In this document: piece after piece, positions 34,820-43,594 of the stretch
Numbering within the stretch: the stretch's first letter is position 1
How the letters are laid out: every line of letters starts with the position of its first letter
DNA from: Clostridium sp. OF09-36
GTDB taxonomy: Bacteria > Bacillota > Clostridia > Lachnospirales > Lachnospiraceae
Assembly (NCBI RefSeq): GCF_003481985.1
Contig: NZ_QUMD01000008.1
Coordinates: 62,001 to 126,000 of the forward strand
Reading direction: 5' to 3'
Length of the DNA stretch: 64,000 nucleotides
Notes under the pieces: model-generated
What the model was told of the DNA's origin: nothing
Seen by the model: only the letters and a program-made list of their open reading frames with translations
Databases searched by the model: none
Position numbers and translations under genes: made by a program

Positions 34820-36088
34820 TTACGGGAAAAACGGAAATGCAATCGGCAAAATGATCATGCTGACGATCGTTGCAATAACAATCAGCGGTAATCCGGATTT
34901 GACATAATCCATAAAGGTATATCCTCCGGCTCCCACTACCATGGTGTTTGCCGGCATGCCGATCGGGGTTGCGTAAGCGCAGGAACCGCCGATGACACAG
35001 GCCATCAGAACTGCTCTCGGGTCCGCGCCCATTCCCTGGGCAATAGAGAGACAGATCGGAACCATAAGGGCTGTGGTTGCTGTGTTGGACATGAAGTTTG
35101 TCATCACACAGCAGAGGATAAATACCACAAAGGTCAGCACATACGGGGAAGGATTTTCTCCCAGCGCTCCCATAACGGTTTCCGCGATCATGGCACCCGC
35201 TCCTGTCTGGGATAAGGCCGACGCCAAAGATAAAGTGCCGCCAAACAGGAAGATCGTTTTTAAGTCAATCGATTTCAGTGCATCTTTCTCGGAAATGACT
35301 CCGGTCAGGATCAGTGCCAGCGCTCCCACACATCCTGAGATGCAAAGCTTGATGCCGATCTGCTTCTCAAAGATCATGGCAAGCAGGGTCAGCACCAGAA
35401 TCACCAGGGACAGAGTCTGCTTCCACTTCGGTACATCATCGAAATTCTTTGTGTCATCAAACACTCCGGCATCGCCGCTTACCTGTTTATTCGGAAGCAA
35501 GCGGTAACCAACCGTCGCATAAAAGAGGATTCCGCAGATTAGGATCGGCATTCCGACAATGGCATATTCAAAAAAGCCAAATCCCAGGTTCATCTCCTCC
35601 AGGGCGCTCTGTGCGATCAGGTTTCCCGGCGCACCGATCAGGGATAAGTTGCCTCCCATGGCTGCCGCAAATACCAGCGGCATCAGCAGTCTGGAACGGG
35701 AATATCCGGATTTTGCGGCGATTCCGATCACAACCGGGATCAGCACTGCTGCAGTTCCGGTGTTAGAAAGGACACCGCTCATCAGTCCTACGATCACCAT
35801 AATGGCAATGATCAGCATCTTCTCTGTCTTTGCAAACTTTGTTACGATCCCGCCGATCTTGTTCGCCATGCCGGTCTCGAAAAACGCACCTCCGACAATA
35901 AACATAGCAACGAACAAAATGACGTTGCTGTCGATGAATCCGGCAAATGCCGACTTTACATCTAAAACCCCAGTCACGACCAGTCCGCAACAGACGATCA
36001 TGGATGTCACTCCAAGCGGTATCTTCTCAAATACGAACATGACTACCGCAAAGAGAAGAAACAGTAATGTGATTGTTGTTGGATTCAT
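34820..36088 (-). CDS. SLC13/DASS-family anion transporter (dicarboxylate or tartrate)
   Basis: 422 residues from the ATG at 36088 (GGGAGG site). About 11-12 membrane segments. Family marks: SNTGTAAVLIPVVIGIAAKS and TNFMSNTATTALMVPICLSI, the paired SNT motifs of the sodium-dicarboxylate/DASS fold, and NLSLIGAPGNLIAQSAL. It is first gene of the operon with ttdA and ttdB. In E. coli the related TtdT exchanges tartrate for succinate; the same type of job is likely here. Confidence 0.9.
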   Translation of the reverse strand: MNPTTITLLFLLFAVVMFVFEKIPLGVTSMIVCCGLVVTGVLDVKSAFAGFIDSNVILFVAMFIVGGAFFETGMANKIGGIVTKFAKTEKMLIIAIMVIVGLMSGVLSNTGTAAVLIPVVIGIAAKSGYSRSRLLMPLVFAAAMGGNLSLIGAPGNLIAQSALEEMNLGFGFFEYAIVGMPILICGILFYATVGYRLLPNKQVSGDAGVFDDTKNFDDVPKWKQTLSLVILVLTLLAMIFEKQIGIKLCISGCVGALALILTGVISEKDALKSIDLKTIFLFGGTLSLASALSQTGAGAMIAETVMGALGENPSPYVLTFVVFILCCVMTNFMSNTATTALMVPICLSIAQGMGADPRAVLMACVIGGSCAYATPIGMPANTMVVGAGGYTFMDYVKSGLPLIVIATIVSMIILPIAFPFFP

Positions 36089-36423
36089 TCTTACCTCCCA
36101 TACTCTCAAAACATATTCTTTTGAAACTTACACTCCTTGTGAAACCTAAGAGTAATAAGGTTGCTGTTTGCGCAACACGTAAACAGTAACGTAATGAGGC
36201 GGCCGCGTTATTACCTGTTGTTTATGGCATCATTATATCGATTGTATTTCGGATTGTACATTTACTAAAAATGATACCCCCATAAAAAAAGGTTAAGGCT
36301 TTTTTCGGTTTTTCGGCACAATCCCCTAATTTCATGGTATAATTTTTGTCATCTAAGACCGGGTTTTGGTGTATTTTTCCTAATTACCCGGGAAATTTCG
36401 TGAAAAGGAGAATCTGGCGCTTT
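36089..36423. promoter_or_regulatory. Divergent regulatory spacer between SLC13 gene and LysR gene
   Basis: No gene. Nested inverted repeats sit in its left half: GTTGCTGTTT (36160-36169) with AAACAGTAAC (36181-36190), 9/10 complementary, and outer GTAATAA (about 36152) with TTATTAC (about 36208). These are good candidates for the LysR-binding region. A -10-like TATAAT for the LysR gene is at 36338-36343. Confidence 0.6.
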
Positions 36424-37289
36424 ATGAAAATTGTCCAATTAGAATACTTCTGCGCAGTGAGCCAGTACCACAGTATTACCCAGGCAGCACAGAAGCTCTA
36501 TGTCACACAGCCTGCGATTTCCAACGCCATCAAGGAGCTGGAGAAGGAATTTTCCGTCAGTCTTTTTGTCCGCTCCAAAAATCACCTGACCCTGACTACC
36601 GAGGGCGAATTGTTTTATCAAAAAGCAAGCGAACTTCTTGCGTCCATCAAACAGACTACCCAGCAGTTTTACGATCTGGGAAAACAGATTCCACCGATCC
36701 GCATCGGCATTCCCCCGCTTTTAAGCACGATCTTTTTCCCGGAAATGCTTCTGGATTTCCAGAAACAGTACCCGGATATCCCGGTAGAGCTGTTTGAATA
36801 CGGTTCCATCCGCGCTGCATCCCTGGTGCAGGAGGAAACGCTGGATCTGGCCCTGGTCAATATGCACTTTTATGATATCGATAAAATGAATACCTTCCGC
36901 ATCCAAACCGAACATCTGGTATTCTGCGTCTCCAAAGAACACCGTCTGGCGAAAGAAAAAGAAGTGACAATAGAAATGCTGCGGGACGAGCCCATCATCA
37001 TGTATAATACAGATTCCGTGCAGAACACTACCCTGAATTCGCGCTTTGAAAATGCAGGATCACCCCGAACGTCATTTTACATGCCAGCCAGCTCTATACG
37101 ATCGAACGCTTTTTACATAGTGGAAACTGTGGCGCTGTCCTCTATTCTTCTCTGGTGAAGCATATGAATGGGGTAAAAGGAATTCCGATTGACCCGGTTA
37201 TCCAGCAGGAAATCGGTATTGTGTGGAAAAAAGGAAAATATATCAATGGAAGTGTGGAAAAGTTTTTGAACTTTGTGAAAGAACGGTAG
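36424..37289 (+). pseudogene. LysR-family regulator, one frameshift
   Basis: Start at 36424; the frame extends upstream to 36346 but the family N-terminus is MKIVQLEYFCAVSQYHSITQ. HTH: ITQAAQKLYVTQPAISNAIK. The effector domain continues to NSRFENAG, where the frame breaks near 37059. Adding one base gives ITPNVILHASQLYTIERFLH and runs on to KGKYINGSVEKFLNFVKER, 288 residues in all. It is divergent from the SLC13-ttdAB operon and is the likely tartrate-responsive activator, parallel to TtdR. Confidence 0.85.
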
Positions 37290-37310
37290 AAAAATGATAT
37301 GCGCTTATCA

Positions 37311-37359
37311 AAAAAGGTGGTTTCGTATTCCATAGAATGAAATACGAAACCACCTTTTT
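37311..37359. terminator. Bidirectional terminator between LysR and rubrerythrin genes
   Basis: Perfect 19-bp stem: AAAAAGGTGGTTTCGTATT (37311-37329) and AATACGAAACCACCTTTTT (37341-37359). It serves both convergent genes. Confidence 0.92.
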
Positions 37360-37377
37360 CACATCATGCTATATGAA

Positions 37378-37920
37378 TTAGCCAAAATATCTCTTTAACA
37401 GGCCCTCAAATGCTCTTCCGTGTCTTGCCTCGTCTTTTGCCATCTCATGAACGGTGTCATGGATTGCATCAAGATTTGCAGCTTTCGCGCGCTTAGCCAG
37501 GTCAAACTTGCCCTCGGTTGCACCGTGCTCTGCAGCAACTCTCATCTCCAGATTCTTCTTGGTAGAGTCGGTAACTACCTCACCTAACAGCTCCGCAAAC
37601 TTTGCTGCATGCTCTGCTTCCTCGAATGCTGCCTTCTCCCAGTAAAGACCAATCTCCGGATAGCCTTCTCTGTGTGCAACTCTTGCCATAGCCAGATACA
37701 TACCAACCTCAGAGCACTCGCCCTCGAAGTTTGCGCGAAGATCCGCTAAGATGTCCTCGCTGACACCCTGTGCAACACCTACAACATGCTCAGCAGCCCA
37801 GGTCATCTCACCTTCCTGCTCTTTGAATTTGGAAGCCGGTGCCTTACAAACCGGGCAGAACTCCGGTGCAGCCTCTCCCTCGTAAACATATCCGCATACA
37901 GTACAAACCCATTTCTTCAT
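37378..37920 (-). CDS. Reverse rubrerythrin (N-terminal rubredoxin, C-terminal ferritin-like)
   Basis: 180 residues. The rubredoxin domain comes first (KKWVCTVCGYVYEGEAAPEF then CPVCKAP: two CxxC iron sites), then the di-iron four-helix domain with ECSEVGMYLAMARVAHREGY, then EKAAFEEAEHAAKFAELLGE and HEMAKDEARHGRAFEGLLKR carrying the ExxH pairs. The domain order is reversed relative to classical rubrerythrin. It acts as a peroxide (and oxygen) reductase in anaerobes. A near-perfect 27-bp palindrome overlaps its transcription start region, so it is probably repressed until oxidative stress. Confidence 0.94.
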   Translation of the reverse strand: MKKWVCTVCGYVYEGEAAPEFCPVCKAPASKFKEQEGEMTWAAEHVVGVAQGVSEDILADLRANFEGECSEVGMYLAMARVAHREGYPEIGLYWEKAAFEEAEHAAKFAELLGEVVTDSTKKNLEMRVAAEHGATEGKFDLAKRAKAANLDAIHDTVHEMAKDEARHGRAFEGLLKRYFG

Positions 37921-37977
37921 AACTCAGTTCTCCTTTTCTTCATTTGATGTGTGATATTCTAACTTTTGTCTCTTCAT

Positions 37978-38004
37978 TAATATTAGTAATTGTTACTGAT
38001 ATTA
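37978..38004. promoter_or_regulatory. 27-bp palindromic operator of the rubrerythrin gene
   Basis: TAATATTAGTAA (37978-37989), ttg, TTACTGATATTA (37993-38004): 11 of 12 positions complementary. It starts at the -10 box and runs into the transcribed region of the rubrerythrin promoter. AT-rich and dyad like PerR/Fur-family boxes, but not a match to the standard PerR consensus. Confidence 0.7.
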
Positions 38005-38032
38005 ATTTAGCACAGGTCCATCAGTTTGTCAA
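38004..38032 (-). promoter_or_regulatory. Rubrerythrin promoter
   Basis: Minus strand: TTGACA (38032-38027), 17-bp spacer, TAAATT (38009-38004). The palindrome at 37978-38004 overlaps the -10 box and start region. Confidence 0.7.
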
Positions 38033-38093
38033 CACTTTTTAGGTATAATTTTTCTTTTCCTGCGCAAACTTACTCTTGTAAGGAGGAAATCTC

Positions 38094-38303
38094 ATGAACA
38101 ACAAAGCTATGGACTGCACCGCGCTGACACTTACCATCATCGGCGCCGTTAACTGGGGACTGATCGGATTCTTCAATTTTAATCTGGTTGCATTTTTGTT
38201 TGGCAGCATGACCTGGATTTCCCGGATCATCTATGCCCTCGTCGGTCTTTGTGGACTATATCTTATTAGTTTCTATATGAAAACCGGAGAGGTGGAAGCG
38301 TGA
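38094..38303 (+). CDS. DUF378 family small membrane protein
   Basis: 69 residues, AGGAGG site. Two membrane helices, with the family hallmark LTIIGAVNWGLIGFFNFNLV and a second segment IIYALVGLCGLYLISF. Function unknown. It is transcribed divergently from rubrerythrin. Its stop codon is inside the loop of a terminator hairpin. Confidence 0.9.
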   Translation: MNNKAMDCTALTLTIIGAVNWGLIGFFNFNLVAFLFGSMTWISRIIYALVGLCGLYLISFYMKTGEVEA

Positions 38304-38319
38304 ATGCGCTTCCACTTTT
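38292..38319 (+). terminator. Terminator overlapping the DUF378 stop codon
   Basis: GTGGAAGCG (38292-38300), loop TGAATG containing the stop, CGCTTCCAC (38307-38315), then TTTTC. Confidence 0.8.
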
Positions 38320-38399
38320 CTTCTGCTTATGTTATGATGAATGCAGATTCACAAGTTACATTTCCCTTGAAAAGTTACTCAGAAAGTGAGGAATCTGCG

Positions 38400-39220
38400 A
38401 TGAAGATTACATACATAAAACACAGCGGTTATCTTCTGGAAAGCGATCAGGCACTGCTGCTTTTCGATTTCTGGAAAGGTACCCTGCCACCCTTAGCTCC
38501 AGAGAAAGACCTGTTCGTATTTGTCAGCCACCGCCACGAAGATCATTTTAATCCAAAGATTTTCAATCTGGCAGTTTCTCATCCCAAAATCCACTTCATC
38601 CTTTCCGATGACATCTGGCAGAACAAGGTTCCGGAGCATCTGCATGGTCTGACCTGGTTTGTGGATCCCGGAAAGGTCCGGGAGTTTAAAGAAGGCGGCG
38701 GTATCCGCGTTACTGCATTTAAGTCTACCGATGAAGGGGTTGCTTTTGTTGTGGAAACCGGGATTTTTTCTTCCGGCGCCGATTCGAGCACGGATTCTGG
38801 ACTGAAACAAAAAATCGCTTTGACAAACCAGAAACACTTCACCATTTACCACGCCGGTGACTTAAACAACTGGCGCTGGAATGGCGAACCACTTGCCTGG
38901 AACAACAACATGAGTACCAATTACCAGCGGGAACTGGAAAAGATCAAGCAGCCGGGTTCCACCCGGATGTCGCCATGGTTCCGCTGGATGGCCGGCAGGA
39001 AAATCTGTTTTACCTGGGGCTCGATGATTTTATGCGCACAGTCGGAGCGGATATGGTACTTCCGATGCATTTCTGGGAAGACTTCAGTGTGATTGACAGA
39101 TTGAAGGGTATGGAATGCAGTGCCGATTACCGAGACCGCATTGTGAACCTTTCCAAAGAAGGAGAAAGCTTCTGGTATCCGGAGGCTCCGTCCCATGATG
39201 AAACAGGAGTTCTTTCATGA
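38400..39220 (+). pseudogene. MBL-fold metal-dependent hydrolase (UlaG/YycJ-like), one frameshift
   Basis: The start at 38400 has a GAGG site. MKITYIKHSGYLLESD and VSHRHEDHFNPKIFNL form the metal motif (HRHEDH); TIYHAGDLNNWRW is a later ligand and MVLPMHFWEDF the C-terminal one. The frame breaks near 38957: adding one base yields KQPGFHPDVAMVPLDGRQ, joining the last 80 residues for a 273-residue protein. Substrate unknown. Its stop overlaps the start of the ThrE gene (ATGA), so the three following genes form one operon with it. Confidence 0.83.
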
Positions 39221-40028
39221 TGACTTGGAATACCAGTTCCGGGGCAGGAGCCGATCCCGCACAGGAAATCCTGCTGCTCGCCATGAAAGCGGGACAGATC
39301 CAGCTGGAAAACGGAGCTGAAATTTTCCGGGTGGAAGATACGATCATGCATATCTGCCGCGCTTATGGCCTGCACTCTGTTAATACCTTTGTCCTGAGCA
39401 ATGGTATTTTCCTAAGCTGCGGTGATGAGGACGAACCACAGTTTGCCAAAGTCCTGCAGATTCCGGTAAACAATACCAATCTGCGCCGGGTAGCAGAAGT
39501 CAACCAGCTTTCCCGCCGCATTGAAGATGATGGACTTGATCTGGAAACGGTCCGCCGGGAACTGAAGCGCATAGAGGAACAGCCCGGTTTTCCTGCGGCC
39601 CTGCAGATTGCAGTTGCCGGAGTCTCCGGTGCCTGCTTCAGCGTCATGTTTGGCGGAACTCCATGGGATTTTTTTTGTTCCATTGTCATCGGGAGCCTTT
39701 ACCAGGCTTATGCTTTGTATTTGGGAAATCCGCACTTTGGGCGGATCGTGCGCAGCATCCTCGGCAGTGCTGGATCACCTTTTTGTGCATTCTCTGCTAC
39801 CGGTTCGGTCCGGGGCAGAATTTTGATGCCATGATCATTGGCGGCATTATCCTTATGGTACCGGGAGTTGCCTTTACCAACGCCATCCGCGATATGGCCG
39901 ACAGTGACTACATTGCCGGGTCCGTCCGGATGATGGATGCCATGCTGGGCTTTTTCTGCATCGCGATCGGAGTTGGTTTTGTCATTGCATTGTACGGGAT
40001 TCTGGCAGGTGCACCACTGCTGCCCTGA
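39217..40028 (+). pseudogene. ThrE-family threonine/serine exporter, large subunit, one frameshift
   Basis: PF06738-type protein. The N-terminal soluble part has ENGAEIFRVEDTIMHICRAY, VNTFVLSNGIFLSCGDED and NTNLRRVAEVNQLSRRIEDD; then membrane segments. The frame breaks near 39770 after RSILGSA; one added base gives WITFLCILCYRFGPGQ, then IIGGIILMVPGVAFTNAIRD. The restored length is 270 residues. It works with the small subunit encoded at 40145 to export hydroxy amino acids or small acids. The stop codon is part of an 18-bp sequence repeated 40 bp later. Confidence 0.85.
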
Positions 40029-40078
40029 TCACTTCGAAGATTTCCGGACTGCTTCTGAACTGCCCTGATCATTTCGAA
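40021..40078. repeat. Imperfect 18-bp direct repeat, period 40, starting at the thrE stop
   Basis: TGCCCTGATCAcTTCGAA (40021-40038) and TGCCCTGATCAtTTCGAA (40061-40078). The first copy contains the stop codon of the ThrE gene. Same layout and period as the repeat after potC. Confidence 0.7.
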
Positions 40079-40144
40079 ACGCTCCAGATTTTCTCATGAC
40101 TTTCTGGATCGTTTTCCCGACTTAGATACTTTATGGAGGTTCTC

Positions 40145-40588
40145 ATGCTTCATCTACTGATACAGACCATTTCAGCTGCGATCGCCACAGTCGGTTTTTC
40201 CCTGCTGTTTGGCGTTCCACCGCGCTATTACCCCAGCTGTGCCTTGATCGGAGGAGTCAGCTGGCTTGCTTATCTTGTGCTTGTTCCTTACAGTTCCGTG
40301 ACCATTGCCACCTTTGCTGCCACGGTCATTGTGATTCTCATGTCGCGCTGGTTTGCGGTGCGGAAACGCTGTCCGGTCACAATCTTTCTGATCTCCGGCA
40401 TCATCCCGCTAGTCCCGGGTGCTGGAATCTACCGGGCAGCTTATTACGCCGTTACGGACCAGCTTTATCTGGCGGCCCAGACAGGTTTTGATGCTTTAAA
40501 AATGGCCGTTGCCATTGTACTTGGGATTGTATTTGTCTTCGAGATCCCGCAGGCTGCATTTCGGATTGGAAACAAACAAAACGTATAG
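40145..40588 (+). CDS. ThrE-family small subunit (threonine/serine exporter-like, DUF3815)
   Basis: 147 residues from the ATG at 40145 (GGAGG 5 bp upstream). Four to five membrane segments: LIQTISAAIATVGFSLLFGV, GGVSWLAYLVLV, IATFAATVIVILMSRWFAVR, then LISGIIPLVPGAGIYRAAYY. The PLVPG motif pairs with MVPG of the large subunit. Two-gene ThrE systems of this kind are common in Firmicutes. Confidence 0.9.
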   Translation: MLHLLIQTISAAIATVGFSLLFGVPPRYYPSCALIGGVSWLAYLVLVPYSSVTIATFAATVIVILMSRWFAVRKRCPVTIFLISGIIPLVPGAGIYRAAYYAVTDQLYLAAQTGFDALKMAVAIVLGIVFVFEIPQAAFRIGNKQNV

Positions 40589-40639
40589 AAACATTTTTCT
40601 TGTTATGCAATACAGAAAAAAATAATAGGAGGATTTACC

Positions 40640-41914
40640 ATGCTGTTACTTCACAACGGACGGGTCATCGACCCGAAATCCAATCTTGACCAGGTCATGG
40701 ATCTGGTGACCGACAACGGAAAAATTCTGGAACTCGGAGAACACTTAACGGAAAAATATTCGGATGCAGATAGGATTGACGCATCTGGTCTTGTTGTTGC
40801 CCCGGGCCTTATTGATGTACATGTGCATTTTCGCGATCCGGGACTTACTTATAAGGAAGATATTCATACCGGCGCAGCCGCTGCTGCGGCTGGCGGTTTC
40901 ACCACGGTAGTCTGCATGGCCAACACGAAACCGCCGATTGATAACGTGGAAACTCTGGAATATGTCCTCGCCGAAGGCAAAAAAACTCCGATCAATGTCT
41001 TAAGCGCTGCCAATATCACCATCGGCATGAAAGGTGAAGTGCTCACAGACATGGAAGCGTTAAAAGCTCATGGTGCAGCCGGATTTACCGATGACGGCAT
41101 CCCGTTAAAAGATACTGCTTTGGTAAAAAAAGCAATGGAAGAATCTGTCCGCTTAAACGTGCCGTTAAGCTTTCATGAAGAAGATCCGGCCCTCATCACG
41201 AACAACGGCATCAACCGCGGCGCCGTTTCCGAGCATTTCGGCATTGGCGGCTCTCCGGCTGTTGCAGAAGATGTTCTGGTTGCACGCGACTGCATGCTGG
41301 CCCTGCACACCGGTGCCCTCATCGACATCCAGCATATCAGCTCCGGGCATTCTGTCCGCATGGTCGAACTGGCCAAACAGCTTGGTGCCCATGTCATGGC
41401 AGAGGTGACTCCGCACCATTTCAGTCTCGATGAAGCCGCTGTCTTAAAGCACGGCACTTTGGCAAAGATGAACCCGCCGCTGCGCACTCTGGAAGATAAA
41501 GAAGAAATCCTGCGCGGATTAAAAGAAGGCGTGATCGACATCATCGCCACCGACCATGCACCACACAGCGCAGAAGAAAAAGCAAAACCGCTGACCGAAG
41601 CACCGAGCGGCATTATCGGCCTGGAAACCGCTCTGGCACTGGGTGTCACCAACCTGGTCCGGGAAAATGTCCTGACTCTGCCGCAGCTCATGGAAAAAAT
41701 GAGCTTAAACCCGGCTATCCTTTATCATCTTGAAAAGAACAAAGGGCATTTAAGCGCCGGTGCAGATGCAGATCTGGTCGTCTTTGACCCGGAAGAAAAA
41801 TGGACGGTAAAAGAGTTTAAATCCAAGGCTGCAAACTCTCCGTTCATCGGAGAAGAGCTTTACGGCAAGGTGAAATACACCATCTGCGGTGGAAAGATTG
41901 CTTATAAGGATTAG
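40640..41914 (+). CDS. pyrC: Dihydroorotase
   Basis: 424 residues, AGGAGG site. Cyclises carbamoyl-aspartate in pyrimidine synthesis. Class I type: LIDVHVHFRDPGLTYKEDIH (first metal motif and substrate arginine), GGFTTVVCMANTKPPID, DIQHISSGHSVRMV, EVTPHHFSLDE, and IIATDHAPHSAEEKAKPLTE with the catalytic aspartate. A zinc and carboxylysine type site is expected. No other pyr gene is adjacent. It ends just before a 64-bp repeat that includes its terminator hairpin. Confidence 0.95.
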   Translation: MLLLHNGRVIDPKSNLDQVMDLVTDNGKILELGEHLTEKYSDADRIDASGLVVAPGLIDVHVHFRDPGLTYKEDIHTGAAAAAAGGFTTVVCMANTKPPIDNVETLEYVLAEGKKTPINVLSAANITIGMKGEVLTDMEALKAHGAAGFTDDGIPLKDTALVKKAMEESVRLNVPLSFHEEDPALITNNGINRGAVSEHFGIGGSPAVAEDVLVARDCMLALHTGALIDIQHISSGHSVRMVELAKQLGAHVMAEVTPHHFSLDEAAVLKHGTLAKMNPPLRTLEDKEEILRGLKEGVIDIIATDHAPHSAEEKAKPLTEAPSGIIGLETALALGVTNLVRENVLTLPQLMEKMSLNPAILYHLEKNKGHLSAGADADLVVFDPEEKWTVKEFKSKAANSPFIGEELYGKVKYTICGGKIAYKD

Positions 41915-41924
41915 AACACTAAGA

Positions 41925-41988
41925 AATAGGGCCGTGTGAGTTGCCTTTCGGCAGCTCACACGGCCCTTGTCATATACTTATATTGTTA
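41925..41988 (+). repeat. 64-bp dispersed repeat, copy 2 (contains terminator hairpin)
   Basis: Matches 22667-22730 in reverse complement at 61 of 64 positions. Core hairpin GGGCCGTGTGAGTTGCC-tttc-GGCAGCTCACACGGCCC (41929-41966), flanked by ATACTTATATTGTTA. It lies between convergent pyrC and the symporter gene. Confidence 0.85.
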
Positions 41989-41993
41989 TACTG

Positions 41994-43450
41994 CTAATCA
42001 TCTTCCACCGGTGCCAGCTCGGTAGTCTCTACCTTCGGCGGCATCAGCTTGGAGAATACGATAAATGCAATGAATGCTGCAACCAGACCCGGGATAATGG
42101 ACTGGCTGAATTTGATTCCGAACAGTACCCCTTTAGAAACATGCTCTAAGTAAACCACTACGATGGTTCCTGCGATCAGGGAAGCAATGGTTCCTGCAGT
42201 GGACGCTTTCTTCCAGTAATGTCCCATGACATACGGGAAGAAGGAGCCTGCTGCTCTTAAGGTAAAGCAGAACATCAGGATGGTTACGATGCTCTGGGTG
42301 TTAAACAGCGCAATGAACATGGAGCAAACACCTACCAGGCACATAACAATCTTGGTGACTTTCATAACGGACTCACTGGATGCATCCGGTTTTAATACAG
42401 CTTTGTAGATATCATTTGCGAAAATGGATCCTGCACCCAGAAGGTCAGAGTCAGAACTGGACATGGTTGCAGAAATGATGCCTGCAAACAACAGTCCGCA
42501 GATCAGAGCCGGCATGGTATTCATAGCCAGAACCGGAAGTGCATAACGTGCGCCTACGGATGCGAACTGGTCGGAGCTGAACTTGCCCATGTTGATCAGA
42601 GCCAGGGTGATGATACCCAGAACCGTCGGGATAAACGCATAAATAAAGTTTACCAGAGCTGCCAGCCATGCACCGCCCTTTGCTGCTTTCTCATCCTTTG
42701 CTGCATAGAAACGGGATACTGCTTCCTGTCCTACAGAGAAAGTAGCCACATACATAATAACAAGAGAAATCACACCAAACGGGCTGTAACCCTGGAACAG
42801 ATTCATGGTCCTTCCGGAACATTTGCTGCAACATTGCCCCAGCCGCCTGCATAGTTCATGGCAAACGGAACCGCGATGATCATACCAATGACAATTAAGA
42901 ATACCTGTACGAAGTCGGTCAGGGTAACGCTCCACAGACCGCCCATGATCGAGTAAACGGTAACAACCACTGCCACAATAATAACAGCCACCTGATAATC
43001 AATGTTTAACATGGTGGAAAGAACAACTGCCGATGCAATGAACTGACCAGCCGTTACACCAATCAGCGGAAGCAGCATGATGATCGCAGTGATCAGACCA
43101 CACTCTTTGCCGTAACGTCTGCGGAAATATTCCGGAACAGTCTTAACTGTAGCCGCACGGAACTTCGGTGCTACAAAACTTAAGATGACAAATGCAATAC
43201 CCATGGTGATGATATACCAGGCTGCACTTAAACCATAACCTGACATACCATTCTGAACAACGCCCAGGGAACTTCCTCCGCCAATCTCAGTTGCTGCCAG
43301 TGTACCGGCCATTAATACCGGTCCCAAACGTCTGCCCGCTACCATAAAATCCGTGTTATTGGTAATCTTCGTGGAAGAATACCAGCCAATCCACAGCATG
43401 AACAGCAGATACACGACAACGATTGCTGTAACTATAATGTTTGTACCCAT
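41994..43450 (-). pseudogene. Sodium:solute symporter (SSS family), one frameshift
   Basis: It starts at 43450 (AGGAGG 8 bp upstream; the ATG at 43456 is too close). About 12-13 membrane segments: VVVYLLFMLWIGWYSSTKIT, GRRLGPVLMAGTLAATEIGG, VPEYFRRRYGKECGL, SMIGGLWSVTLTDFVQ-like SIMGGLWSVTLTDFVQVFLI, then SVGQEAVSRFYAAKDEKAAK and GIISATMSSSDSDLLGAGSI. The frame breaks near 42809; one added base gives NVPEGTMNLFQGYSPFG and 485 residues. It resembles the proline/pantothenate branch; solute unknown. It is divergent from a LytTR/GHKL pair. Confidence 0.87.
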
Positions 43451-43471
43451 ACACATACCCTCCTATCGTGT

Positions 43472-43500
43472 TTGACAACTTCGCGAAAAAGTTGTATAAA
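43472..43500 (+). promoter_or_regulatory. Promoter of the two-component operon with internal palindrome
   Basis: TTGACA (43472-43477), 17-bp spacer, TATAAA (43495-43500). The spacer is part of an inverted repeat ACAACTT-cgcgaaa-AAGTTGT (43475-43495), so a repressor or the LytTR protein could bind between the -35 and -10 boxes. The same spacer also serves the divergent symporter gene. Confidence 0.72.
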
Positions 43501-43594
43501 TTGTTTATGTTTTAAGTTTAGCACAGGTTTTGTGTGTGCAAAACTGCCAAATATGAAAAAACACAACCAAATCTGTAACCTGGAGGATAATACC

